From assembly GCA_041746415.1 (NCBI GenBank), contig JBGTHB010000084.1, positions 1 to 6,897 on the forward strand: 6,897 nucleotides of DNA. Direction: 5' to 3'. Source of the DNA: JBGTHB01 sp041746415. Lineage in GTDB: Bacteria > Pseudomonadota > Gammaproteobacteria > Coxiellales > Coxiellaceae. Shown piece by piece: positions 1-6,009 of this stretch. The notes below the pieces were generated by a model, which did not search any database, was not told the origin of the DNA, and saw nothing but the letters and a program-made list of their open reading frames with translations. The translations under genes and the position numbers were made by a program. Position 1 is the first letter of the stretch. Each line of letters opens with the position of its first letter.

Positions 1-484
1 TCGACGCGCCTGGCATAAAGGAAATATTGAAGGTGCGGCTTTCATAAGCTGACCAAGTAATAACATCATCTTGAATCGTGAAAGCGTAATCGGTGTCTTT
101 GGCCAAAGCATTGAGCGCGCCTTTTAACGTGCCCTTATAATTAAAAGTAATGTTACGTTGTGGATTCACGTCATTGGTGTAGCTCACCGACAGCGGGGTA
201 TGGCTGATTAAGCGGCTCACTAATAATTGCAGCGGCATTTGATTGGCGTGAAAGTTAACCGATTGCGTTAACCATTTTGGCTTTTGTTTTAAACTGAGCG
301 GTTGGGTATCAACGTAGTAACCGGATTTGTTCACTACGGCTGGTGCTTGTGTTTGCTGCACTTGCGCGGCTTTGATGTTTTGCTCCGTTGCAGCAATTTT
401 ATTGTTGTTTGCTGCAACTTGCTTGTAACAGCCACCCAAGCTAACACTTAAAAGAACAATAATAATAGCTAAATATTTTTTCAT
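1..484 (-). CDS. pilN: PilN-type type IVb pilus secretin, lipoprotein (N-terminal 161 residues; continues off left edge)
   Basis: Outer-membrane secretin through which a type IVb pilus is extruded; family R64 PilN / BfpB / TcpC. The product starts MKKYLAIIIV, has a hydrophobic signal segment and a clear lipobox LGGC with Cys19 as the predicted lipidated residue. A linker rich in Gln, Ala and Asn follows (residues 20-60). Next comes a secretin N-domain-like stretch (about 70-145), with a beta/alpha pattern around SVNFHANQMPLQLLVSRL and GTLKGALNALAKDTDYAF. The tryptophan-Ser-Ala-Tyr-Glu-Ser-Arg-Thr-Phe segment and a following 'MPG' (about 146-159) match what I recall of the YETRTF...PG segment of PilN proteins. 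The ring-forming C-terminal domain is outside the window. The start ATG (484-482) overlaps the pilL stop (ATGA) and has a good AGGA ribosome site seven bases upstream (492-495), so the start is well supported. Family call is confident; exact orthology to R64 PilN is inferred. Confidence 0.85.
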   Translation of the reverse strand, partial: MKKYLAIIIVLLSVSLGGCYKQVAANNNKIAATEQNIKAAQVQQTQAPAVVNKSGYYVDTQPLSLKQKPKWLTQSVNFHANQMPLQLLVSRLISHTPLSVSYTNDVNPQRNITFNYKGTLKGALNALAKDTDYAFTIQDDVITWSAYESRTFNISFMPGAS

Positions 485-960
485 GCAAAGTTCCTGGGCT
501 GGATGACTAATATATGGTTACCTTGATACAACACCGCTTGCAGAGGATAATTTTTTAAAATAACTTTGAGCAAATTCGTTAAACTGGTGGCACGAATAGC
601 GGTGTGACCTGTCCAACTGTAATCATACTGCGCTTTCCACACTACTTGTTGCCAACCAAATTGTTTAGCAATTGTCTCAATATTATTTTTCAATGAGCCG
701 GGCTGTATAACAAAAACAGGATTTAACTTAACAATTGCGATAGGATTTTTGGGAGTCTTATTTTTTATTGATTTAGGGGCAAACGCTGCTTGCTCTAAGG
801 ATGGAGTAAAACCGGGTAATGGTTTAGCAATAGCGTTTTGTAGTTGTTGTTTTTGTTGTACGCGCTGCACTTCAAGCGGAATTTTTTGCTGCGCGAACGC
901 TGCATTCATCAGACAGCTACAGAGTGCGGCAAGTAAAATAAAAAATACGCGAAAGCACAT
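481..960 (-). CDS. pilL: TcpQ/PilL-type periplasmic pilus biogenesis protein
   Basis: Probable periplasmic partner of the PilN secretin, needed in type IVb pilus systems for secretin assembly or stability (role known for TcpQ with TcpC; inferred here). The product is 159 residues. Residues 1-23 form a signal peptide ending AFA before QQK, so it looks secreted rather than lipidated. Residues 24-78 are a low-complexity Gln/Lys/Pro linker. Residues 81-155 resemble the TcpQ C-terminal domain: LKNNIETIAKQFGW, then QYDYSW, then LLKVILKNYPLQAVLYQGN and the final strand HILVIQP. The frame is open upstream to 1083, but that extension (41 residues) lacks signal-peptide character and would begin upstream of the predicted transcription start, so ATG at 960 is preferred; a modest AGAAG sits just before it. 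It overlaps pilN by four bases, implying translational coupling. The protein is short, essentially linker plus TcpQ domain. Confidence 0.75.
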   Translation of the reverse strand: MCFRVFFILLAALCSCLMNAAFAQQKIPLEVQRVQQKQQLQNAIAKPLPGFTPSLEQAAFAPKSIKNKTPKNPIAIVKLNPVFVIQPGSLKNNIETIAKQFGWQQVVWKAQYDYSWTGHTAIRATSLTNLLKVILKNYPLQAVLYQGNHILVIQPRNFA

Positions 961-1041
961 TCGACTTCTACCGTGTGTTTGGTTCCGTAATATTAAAATT
1001 ACTCCCCAGTCCATGGCGAAGCTTGTTTTGTTGCTGGCTGA

Positions 1042-1070
1042 ATTATACGTAAAACAGTCACTAAACAATA
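1042..1070 (-). promoter_or_regulatory. Candidate sigma-70 promoter for pilL-pilN
   Basis: On the minus strand a perfect TATAAT lies at 1047-1042. Upstream of it are two possible -35 elements: TTGTTT (1068-1063, 15-nt spacer, better match but short spacing) or TATTGT (1070-1065, 17-nt spacer, poorer match). Transcription would start near 1035, giving a leader of about 75 nt before the ATG at 960. This is a motif match by eye; no transcription data. Confidence 0.4.
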
Positions 1071-1134
1071 CCCTGTAGTACATAATAGTGTGGCTTTAAT
1101 GGCAAGTTAAGTGTAGCTCCGCAGTTCTGGGTTG

Positions 1135-1157
1135 AAATTGGCAATAACGGCCAATTT
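1135..1157. repeat. Perfect 8-bp inverted repeat, operator-like
   Basis: Arms AAATTGGC (1135-1142) and GCCAATTT (1150-1157) are perfect inverse complements, separated by seven bases. There is no T run next to them, so a dyad operator for a dimeric regulator is a better reading than a terminator. It lies upstream of both candidate promoters and could serve either unit. About 0.1 such repeats would be expected by chance in an intergenic region of this size, so it is suggestive only. Confidence 0.4.
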
Positions 1158-1217
1158 GCAGCTCCTCTTCATTGGTACCTGAGTAGCTATCTTTTAATTT
1201 AAATGGGCCGTCTATTG

Positions 1218-1251
1218 AAAAAGTGAAGGGGATTTGTTCTGCTCACTTTTT
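1218..1251. repeat. Perfect 9-bp inverted repeat with flanking T/A run; possible terminator or attenuator hairpin
   Basis: Arms AAAAAGTGA (1218-1226) and TCACTTTTT (1243-1251) pair perfectly across a 16-nt loop, with six T's at 1247-1252. Read on either strand it gives a stem running into a U-rich tail, the form of a bidirectional intrinsic terminator, but the stem has only three GC pairs and the loop is long, so it would be weak. It sits directly upstream of the preferred purE promoter. It could insulate purEK from upstream transcription, or act as an attenuator if a promoter further left (for example TTGGTA 1172-1177 with TAATTT 1195-1200) is used. Confidence 0.35.
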
Positions 1252-1269
1252 TCGCTTGAACCATAGATC

Positions 1270-1297
1270 TTGCGTTGGCTCTCAGGTAGGCTAAAAT
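1270..1297 (+). promoter_or_regulatory. Candidate sigma-70 promoter for purE-purK
   Basis: TTGCGT (1270-1275), a 16-nt spacer and TAAAAT (1292-1297) make a reasonable sigma-70 promoter. Transcription would start near 1304, leaving a very short leader before the ATG at 1318. This also argues against the TTG start at 1270 that the open frame allows. Match by eye only. Confidence 0.35.
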
Positions 1298-1317
1298 TTT
1301 TAGAGATGGATGAGGAC

Positions 1318-1821
1318 ATGACAGCACAAAAACCTTTAGTAGCCGTAGTAATGGGATCGCAGTCTGATTGGGATACGATGCAGATAACGGTGGATACGCT
1401 CAAATCGCTAGCCATTCCCTATCATACGCAGGTGGTGTCAGCGCATCGCACGCCGGATTTATTGTTTGAGTTTGCGCAATCCGCGCGAGCACGCGGCTTT
1501 GAAGTGATTATTGCCGGCGCAGGTGGTGCGGCACATTTAGCGGGAATGTTAGCGGCAAAAACGTCCATACCTGTATTAGGTGTGCCGGTGGAGTCTAAAA
1601 CCTTGCAAGGCTTAGATTCATTATTATCTATCGCCCAGATGCCGGCTGGCATACCCGTGGGAACATTAGCGATTGGCCAAGCGGGCGCAAAAAATGCTGC
1701 TTTATTAGCTGCCGCTATTTTGGCAAATTCGCATCTGGATATTCGCGCACGGTTAGATACTTTACGTGAACAACAAACGGAGGCGGTATTGAAAAAATTA
1801 CAGTTGGAAAAAGACCAATGA
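1318..1821 (+). CDS. purE: N5-carboxyaminoimidazole ribonucleotide mutase (PurE)
   Basis: Class I PurE converts N5-CAIR, made by PurK, to CAIR in cytosolic purine biosynthesis. The 167-residue product is close to the E. coli length (169). Signature motifs are present: GSQSDW at 13-18, SAHRTP at 41-46 with the catalytic His43, the glycine-rich GAGGAAHL at 67-74, and GLDSLLSIAQMP followed by PVGTLAIG. One departure is HLAGM at 73-77 where the family usually has HLPGM. The frame is open from a TTG at 1270 and has ATGs at 1306 and 1318. I chose 1318 because the family normally has only a few residues before the first strand, because GGA/GAGG lies just upstream (1308-1315), and because the likely promoter would not transcribe the TTG. 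The stop overlaps the purK start (ATGA, 1818-1821), so the two are co-transcribed and probably coupled. Confidence 0.96.
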   Translation: MTAQKPLVAVVMGSQSDWDTMQITVDTLKSLAIPYHTQVVSAHRTPDLLFEFAQSARARGFEVIIAGAGGAAHLAGMLAAKTSIPVLGVPVESKTLQGLDSLLSIAQMPAGIPVGTLAIGQAGAKNAALLAAAILANSHLDIRARLDTLREQQTEAVLKKLQLEKDQ

Positions 1822-2840
1822 AAGTGGGTGTATTAGGTGGCGGGCAGTTAGGACGGATGTTGGCGTTAGCCGGTATTCCACTCGGGCTGGAATTTGTTTT
1901 TATTGAGCGTTACCCTGCTGCACCCGCGCATACGGTGGGTAAGCTATTACTAGGTGAGCTTGATGATCCGCAATTATTAAAATCGCTGTGTGAGCAAGTT
2001 GATGTGGTGACGTTTGAAAGTGAAAATATTTCTTTAGCGACAGCGCAATTTGTGGCACAGCATGCACCACTTTATCCTGCTGTAGCCGCACTGGAAGTGG
2101 CGCAAGATCGCTGGCATGAAAAACAGTTTTTTAATCAGTGCGGCATTCAAACAGCGGCGTTTTTGCCTATTGCAACCACCACTGATTTAGCGAAAGCGCA
2201 GGCAAAATTAGGTTTTCCATTTATTGTGAAAACACGTCGTGAAGGATATGACGGCAAGGGTCAATTTAAAGTGACCAATCAAGCAGAATTAGATGATTTA
2301 CTGCAGCGTGAATTAACAGACTGCATTGCTGAAAAAATCGTCAATTTTGAGCGCGAAATTTCTATTATTGCCGTTCGCTCTGTCTCAGGTGAAGAACGTT
2401 TTTATGACCTGTGTGAAAATCACCATCAATTAGGCGTATTGCGTAAAACGTTTAATAAGCCAGTAGATCCATCTTTTGAACAAGCCAAACAATATGCCAG
2501 TTTGGTATTAAAAAAATTAAATTACGTAGGCGTGTTGGTAATTGAATTTTTTGAAAAAAACGGTGTATTGATGGCAAATGAAATGGCGCCACGCGTGCAT
2601 AATTCCGGTCATTGGACAATTGAGGGTGCGGTGTGTTCGCAATTTGAAAATCATGTGCGTGCGATTTGTCAGTTGCCATTGGGTGACACACGCAGTTTGG
2701 GTTTATATTGCATGACCAATATTATTGGTGAAATGCCAAATCGCGCTGAGCTGCTGAAAAAATCTGGCTTGCACTTGCACGATTACGGCAAAAAACCACG
2801 GCCCGGTAGAAAACTGGGGCATACCAATCAGATGAGCTGA
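1818..2840 (+). CDS. purK: N5-carboxyaminoimidazole ribonucleotide synthase (PurK), short C-terminus
   Basis: ATP-grasp enzyme that carboxylates AIR to N5-CAIR using ATP and bicarbonate, feeding PurE. Visible motifs: GGGQLGRM at 7-14 (start of the pre-ATP-grasp domain), TFESENI at 65-71, QDRWHEKQFF near 96-105, PFIVKTRREGYDGKGQF at 134-150 (ATP-binding strand and glycine loop), and the diagnostic NEMAPRVHNSGHWT at 254-267 followed by GAVCSQFENHVRA. The C-terminal lobe reaches PGRKLGH at 329-335 and stops five residues later. The product is 340 residues, whereas E. coli PurK has 355 and continues for a further helix after this motif, so the last helix appears to be missing. The core catalytic elements are intact, so activity is likely. 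It converges on the minus-strand 727-residue gene, with only 39 bp between stops and no recognisable terminator. Confidence 0.95.
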   Translation: MKVGVLGGGQLGRMLALAGIPLGLEFVFIERYPAAPAHTVGKLLLGELDDPQLLKSLCEQVDVVTFESENISLATAQFVAQHAPLYPAVAALEVAQDRWHEKQFFNQCGIQTAAFLPIATTTDLAKAQAKLGFPFIVKTRREGYDGKGQFKVTNQAELDDLLQRELTDCIAEKIVNFEREISIIAVRSVSGEERFYDLCENHHQLGVLRKTFNKPVDPSFEQAKQYASLVLKKLNYVGVLVIEFFEKNGVLMANEMAPRVHNSGHWTIEGAVCSQFENHVRAICQLPLGDTRSLGLYCMTNIIGEMPNRAELLKKSGLHLHDYGKKPRPGRKLGHTNQMS

Positions 2841-2879
2841 GTAAATGGGGAAGGCCTTTATTTGCTGTGCGAATTCGCT

Positions 2880-5063
2880 TTATTCTCCCCCCGCCACCGA
2901 GCTTAATCGTTGATAATCTCCTGCCTTGTCAGCAGCGGGTTGTTGAGAGGAGAAATCGCAACAACTAAATAAACGTGGGCGATGGTGTTGATTTACTTGA
3001 TGATCTGGATTTTTTTTCAGTTGGGCCGCAAGAATCTCATATGAACCGGCTTCCCCATACATGAAATCTAAATAACTAAGAAAATCTGTTGCTGGCTCAT
3101 CTTCTCCTTTAATAAAAGGCCGCATTTGTTTATAACAAAGCTGTTCGTAGTTACGGTCTAATCCATTATAGCTATCCTTTACCAATTTTAATTCGGCAGC
3201 CGACATTGTGCCTAAATCAAAAATTCTTGTGGCGAGCGCGTAGGCTAAGAGTTCATAAGTCAATCGACCGACGGCATTTTTGGATGAATCAATCACTCTA
3301 TCATCATACTGACGCTTATTTTCAAGCTCATTGTCATCGGCTGCTGGCTGATCAGGAAGAGTATCTAAATAATTGATAAGAAATTGCAAACAGTTCAACA
3401 ACAATTTTTTTTCATCAACGCCGTGCACCACTGCCGCATCAGCAATCCACGCGCCTAAACAATTAGGTTGATTTGCAGCGACACGGTAGTGAATAAAAGC
3501 AATGGCAATGGCTTTACCCAGCAATACATCGCGTGCGGGATCCAAGGTGGAATTTGTTGCTGCGCTTTGCATAAGTGGTGCTAGAAATTGCAAGCGTATT
3601 TTTAATAAAGAAAATTCGGTATCGTCTTGTTGGTTTTTAAAATCAGCAAAATCAAAAAACGCAATCAGTTGTTCGAGCATGGCGGATTGTGCAGTGAGTA
3701 ACGGAGCGTGTACTTTTTCAGCTTCATAAGCCGCTTGTAATAAGTTTTCACGTTGATCTTTAATGCGATGTGGCCATAAGCGTGTTGGTGATTGAATTGT
3801 AAAACAGCCACAGTTTCGCGATTGGGAATCTTTTTCTAAACGTAACGGTTTATTCCAAAAACTGGGGCGTAAATCGTTAAATTGAAGTGGGGGTGCGGCC
3901 ATAAAAATTTGTGCAAAAATGTTGGCGCGTTGATTAGCGTTGCTTAGATTTAGTTGGTAGAAAATATTTTCAGTTTTTACTCCTAATAATTGAGCAGCTT
4001 GATTTTGAATCAAACGAGTAATGTCTTGAAACTGCATCATAGCAGCGGCTTCAATTGCATGATAGTTCATCCTTTCCTTCTCAGTTAGATCTACATCAAA
4101 CTTATCGAGCGCTAAATCTCTATTGTATTTGGGCCAATAAATTTTAAGCACGTTTTCAATGGCGGCATAGGGCACCGCGGCGTAATTTTCTACTAAGCTA
4201 TTTGCTGAGATCTCTGGCTGTAGTGTCATCCACAGTGGTAGTTGTGGTATTTGATAGTTAGGTTGCTTGAAATACAATTGCGCGACTTGCCAAAAATCGC
4301 GTAACTTTTCTGCGGTATTTAATACACTAGCAGCGGTGGCAATTAATAAATGTTGAGTTTGGCTATGTTGAGCTTCAGCATAGACTGGAGTTACATCGCC
4401 TTGTTTGTCGCCACTGTCACCGTGTTTTTGTTCGTGATCGTAAAGCGGATTGGGGTCCGCCATTCGTACGCCTGAACTAACGGCATCCTCCATAATGCGC
4501 TGGCTAGGATCAAGTTTTCGCACCGCATTAATAATGTGACCAATCGCGCGCGCACCGTGTGGTTTTGGCCCCAGCCACTGAATTAAATCAATCAATTGTT
4601 GGAGTTTGTCATCGGTTAATTCTTCGGCGTCGGTGACATTTAAATGCAGTAAAATATTGCGGTACATGTCGGCACGTACCACGATATTTTTTTTAGCCAC
4701 CCACCAGTTAGCGAGTTTATATAATAAAGTGCCGCCAAAAAATAGAACGATCAAACTGTAAAAAGAATAAGATTCGGCTTCTAATTTAAAAGTAAGCTTC
4801 TCTGCGTCACTGGGCGGTATAGGTGGATTGCTATGAATAGTATTGTTGCGTTTAAAAATATTGTACAGCAATTCACTACTATACCAAGCACCGCCGGCAA
4901 GCATGAAAAAACAAATGATGGCTGAATAATGAATGTATTTATTCCATTGACCATATTCATTTTTATCCCGCACTACTTTTTGCCACAAATTGTCATCTAT
5001 ATTTTCTGGGGTTTCTTTAATAGCAATTACTGTGCTTTCTAAAAAATCATCTCTGCGTCTCAT
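2880..5063 (-). CDS. Unrecognised 727-residue inner-membrane protein, last gene of the pilus operon
   Basis: I do not recognise this family with confidence. Two hydrophobic segments lie near the N-terminus, about 44-62 (IHYSAIICFFMLAGGAWYS) and 100-117, joined by a 37-residue loop rich in Ser/Pro. Arg/Lys near the start (MRRRDD) and after segment two (KLANWWVAKK) suggest both ends are cytoplasmic and the loop periplasmic, leaving about 600 mostly helical residues in the cytoplasm. A polar spacer (about 205-235) divides that part, and the tail (about 685-727) looks disordered. No Walker A, protease or transglycosylase motif is seen. Residues 600-642 (LTYELLAYALATR, then GTMSAAELKLVK, then DRNYEQL) faintly recall the C-terminal pattern of DotM/TrbA conjugation proteins; this is a weak resemblance from memory. 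The start overlaps the upstream prepilin stop by ATGA and has a GGA eight bases upstream. Operon position implies a role in the pilus machine. Confidence 0.8.
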   Translation of the reverse strand: MRRRDDFLESTVIAIKETPENIDDNLWQKVVRDKNEYGQWNKYIHYSAIICFFMLAGGAWYSSELLYNIFKRNNTIHSNPPIPPSDAEKLTFKLEAESYSFYSLIVLFFGGTLLYKLANWWVAKKNIVVRADMYRNILLHLNVTDAEELTDDKLQQLIDLIQWLGPKPHGARAIGHIINAVRKLDPSQRIMEDAVSSGVRMADPNPLYDHEQKHGDSGDKQGDVTPVYAEAQHSQTQHLLIATAASVLNTAEKLRDFWQVAQLYFKQPNYQIPQLPLWMTLQPEISANSLVENYAAVPYAAIENVLKIYWPKYNRDLALDKFDVDLTEKERMNYHAIEAAAMMQFQDITRLIQNQAAQLLGVKTENIFYQLNLSNANQRANIFAQIFMAAPPLQFNDLRPSFWNKPLRLEKDSQSRNCGCFTIQSPTRLWPHRIKDQRENLLQAAYEAEKVHAPLLTAQSAMLEQLIAFFDFADFKNQQDDTEFSLLKIRLQFLAPLMQSAATNSTLDPARDVLLGKAIAIAFIHYRVAANQPNCLGAWIADAAVVHGVDEKKLLLNCLQFLINYLDTLPDQPAADDNELENKRQYDDRVIDSSKNAVGRLTYELLAYALATRIFDLGTMSAAELKLVKDSYNGLDRNYEQLCYKQMRPFIKGEDEPATDFLSYLDFMYGEAGSYEILAAQLKKNPDHQVNQHHRPRLFSCCDFSSQQPAADKAGDYQRLSSVAGGE

Positions 5064-6004
5064 TGTACAATTCCACGGTTATTATTATTGTTGTTGATTA
5101 ATGAATTCGCTTTGCAAAAAGTAAGATAGGATAATTGCAGTTGGCCTTGTGCGGCAAAAAATCCCAATCTACCGTAACCTTTTGCTAATACGCTGACAGC
5201 GCAATGGGTGTTGGCCACACCCGTTTGTGAAGCGCAATGCACACTCGGAATCACTTGCCACACAGCTGATGGACTGTGAGTACCGACAATTCCGGCATTC
5301 ATTAAGCTGGGAATTAATATCACTTGGCCGCTTTCATTAACAGGACAAGTGTAATCAATACTTAAATTTACGGTGGCTTTGTCGGCACTCAAACTGTTAA
5401 AAGTACAACGCATGTTTGGCGCCGAACCGGCAACGGTGCCGCTTTGTATAGGACAAATTCCCGCACCTACAATGCCATTCGTGGTTGGCGTTGCTGCGGC
5501 ACTGTTACTAATTTCAACGCGAATAAAACACGCTTCGCCTGCTACGCAAGGTGTGATTGGGAGTTGTGATGGTGTTTGCGTCAACGCGGCATTGGGTAAT
5601 AATCCAATAATGCGTTTCGCCAATTGCACATCGCCGTAAGGTGTGGGCATAGCAAGCCAAAATAAATTAGGGTTCGCCGTAAAATTACCCCAGCAATAAT
5701 AATTACCAAAAGTGGTTTTAGCGGATTGGTTTGGTAGATAGTTTGCAACAAATGGATGTTCGTTATCTGCATTGGGTTGTTGGCTAACGCATGTGCTTAA
5801 ATCATCGTTGGGTTTTGGCCACGCACTGCTGTCGCCATTAAAACTAATCGCCGCTTGCATGACACTTTGCATATTTAGGCTGGCTAAATTAATGCGATTA
5901 TTTTCGATATGATTGCGGTACGTCATAATGGATACAGCAGCCATGACCGCAATTACTGAGATTACGAGTAATAATTCTATCAGTGTGTAACCAGATTTAT
6001 TCAT
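5060..6004 (-). CDS. Cysteine-rich type IV prepilin / minor pilin (unrecognised subfamily)
   Basis: The 314-residue product begins MNKSG followed by YTLIELLLVISVIAVMAAV, a standard prepilin N-terminus: cleavage by prepilin peptidase is expected after Gly5, leaving Tyr at +1 and the conserved Glu at +5. The hydrophobic helix runs to about residue 28. The rest is a large exported domain rich in Asn, Ser and Pro, with ten cysteines (72, 104, 153, 159, 184, 200, 220, 257, 268, 297), an even number that fits five disulfides in an oxidising compartment. The tail carries six Asn in a row (304-309). Too large and too Cys-rich for a bulk pilin, so a tip or adhesin role like PilV is possible but inferred; no PilV shufflon repeats are seen. 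A TTG at 6022 could add six residues, but ATG at 6004 gives the normal short leader. It starts five bases after the previous stop, with no clear ribosome site, suggesting reinitiation. Confidence 0.85.
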   Translation of the reverse strand: MNKSGYTLIELLLVISVIAVMAAVSIMTYRNHIENNRINLASLNMQSVMQAAISFNGDSSAWPKPNDDLSTCVSQQPNADNEHPFVANYLPNQSAKTTFGNYYCWGNFTANPNLFWLAMPTPYGDVQLAKRIIGLLPNAALTQTPSQLPITPCVAGEACFIRVEISNSAAATPTTNGIVGAGICPIQSGTVAGSAPNMRCTFNSLSADKATVNLSIDYTCPVNESGQVILIPSLMNAGIVGTHSPSAVWQVIPSVHCASQTGVANTHCAVSVLAKGYGRLGFFAAQGQLQLSYLTFCKANSLINNNNNNRGIVQ

Positions 6005-6009
6005 CTTAA

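Larger units (their letters stand above)
961..1317. other. Divergent intergenic region between pilL and purE
   Basis: This 357-bp stretch separates two divergent transcription units. I find no convincing gene in it: open frames on both strands are extensions or shadows of pilL and purE. It holds a likely pilL promoter (1042-1070), a candidate purE promoter (1270-1297), an 8-bp-arm inverted repeat (1135-1157) and a 9-bp-arm inverted repeat with a T run (1218-1251). No match to the enterobacterial PurR operator is visible. An AT-rich patch at 1191-1204 precedes the second repeat. Confidence 0.8.

Noticed and set aside
749..1078. Plus-strand open frame over the pilL region, Cys-rich translation
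   Set aside because: Antisense shadow of pilL; the translation is low complexity with clustered cysteines and lacks a start context.
961..1083. Longer PilL with 41 extra N-terminal residues
   Set aside because: It would bury the signal peptide and begin upstream of the predicted transcription start.
1270..1317. N-terminal extension of PurE from a TTG start (16 residues) or from ATG 1306
   Set aside because: The extension has no family counterpart, overlaps the likely promoter, and the 1318 ATG has a ribosome site and gives the normal length.
2869..2878. GCGAATTCGC palindrome between purK and the 727-residue gene, as a terminator
   Set aside because: No room for a loop and no T run; several 10-bp palindromes are expected by chance in this window.
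2871..5113. 11-bp direct repeat GAATTCGCTTT at 2871-2881 and 5103-5113, as ends of an inserted element
   Set aside because: Too short, one copy is within the Cys-rich prepilin coding sequence, and the bases around the copies differ; most likely chance.
5060..6004. PilV with shufflon-type variable ends
   Set aside because: No inverted repeat segments or recombinase gene in the window, and the C-terminus runs straight into the next gene.
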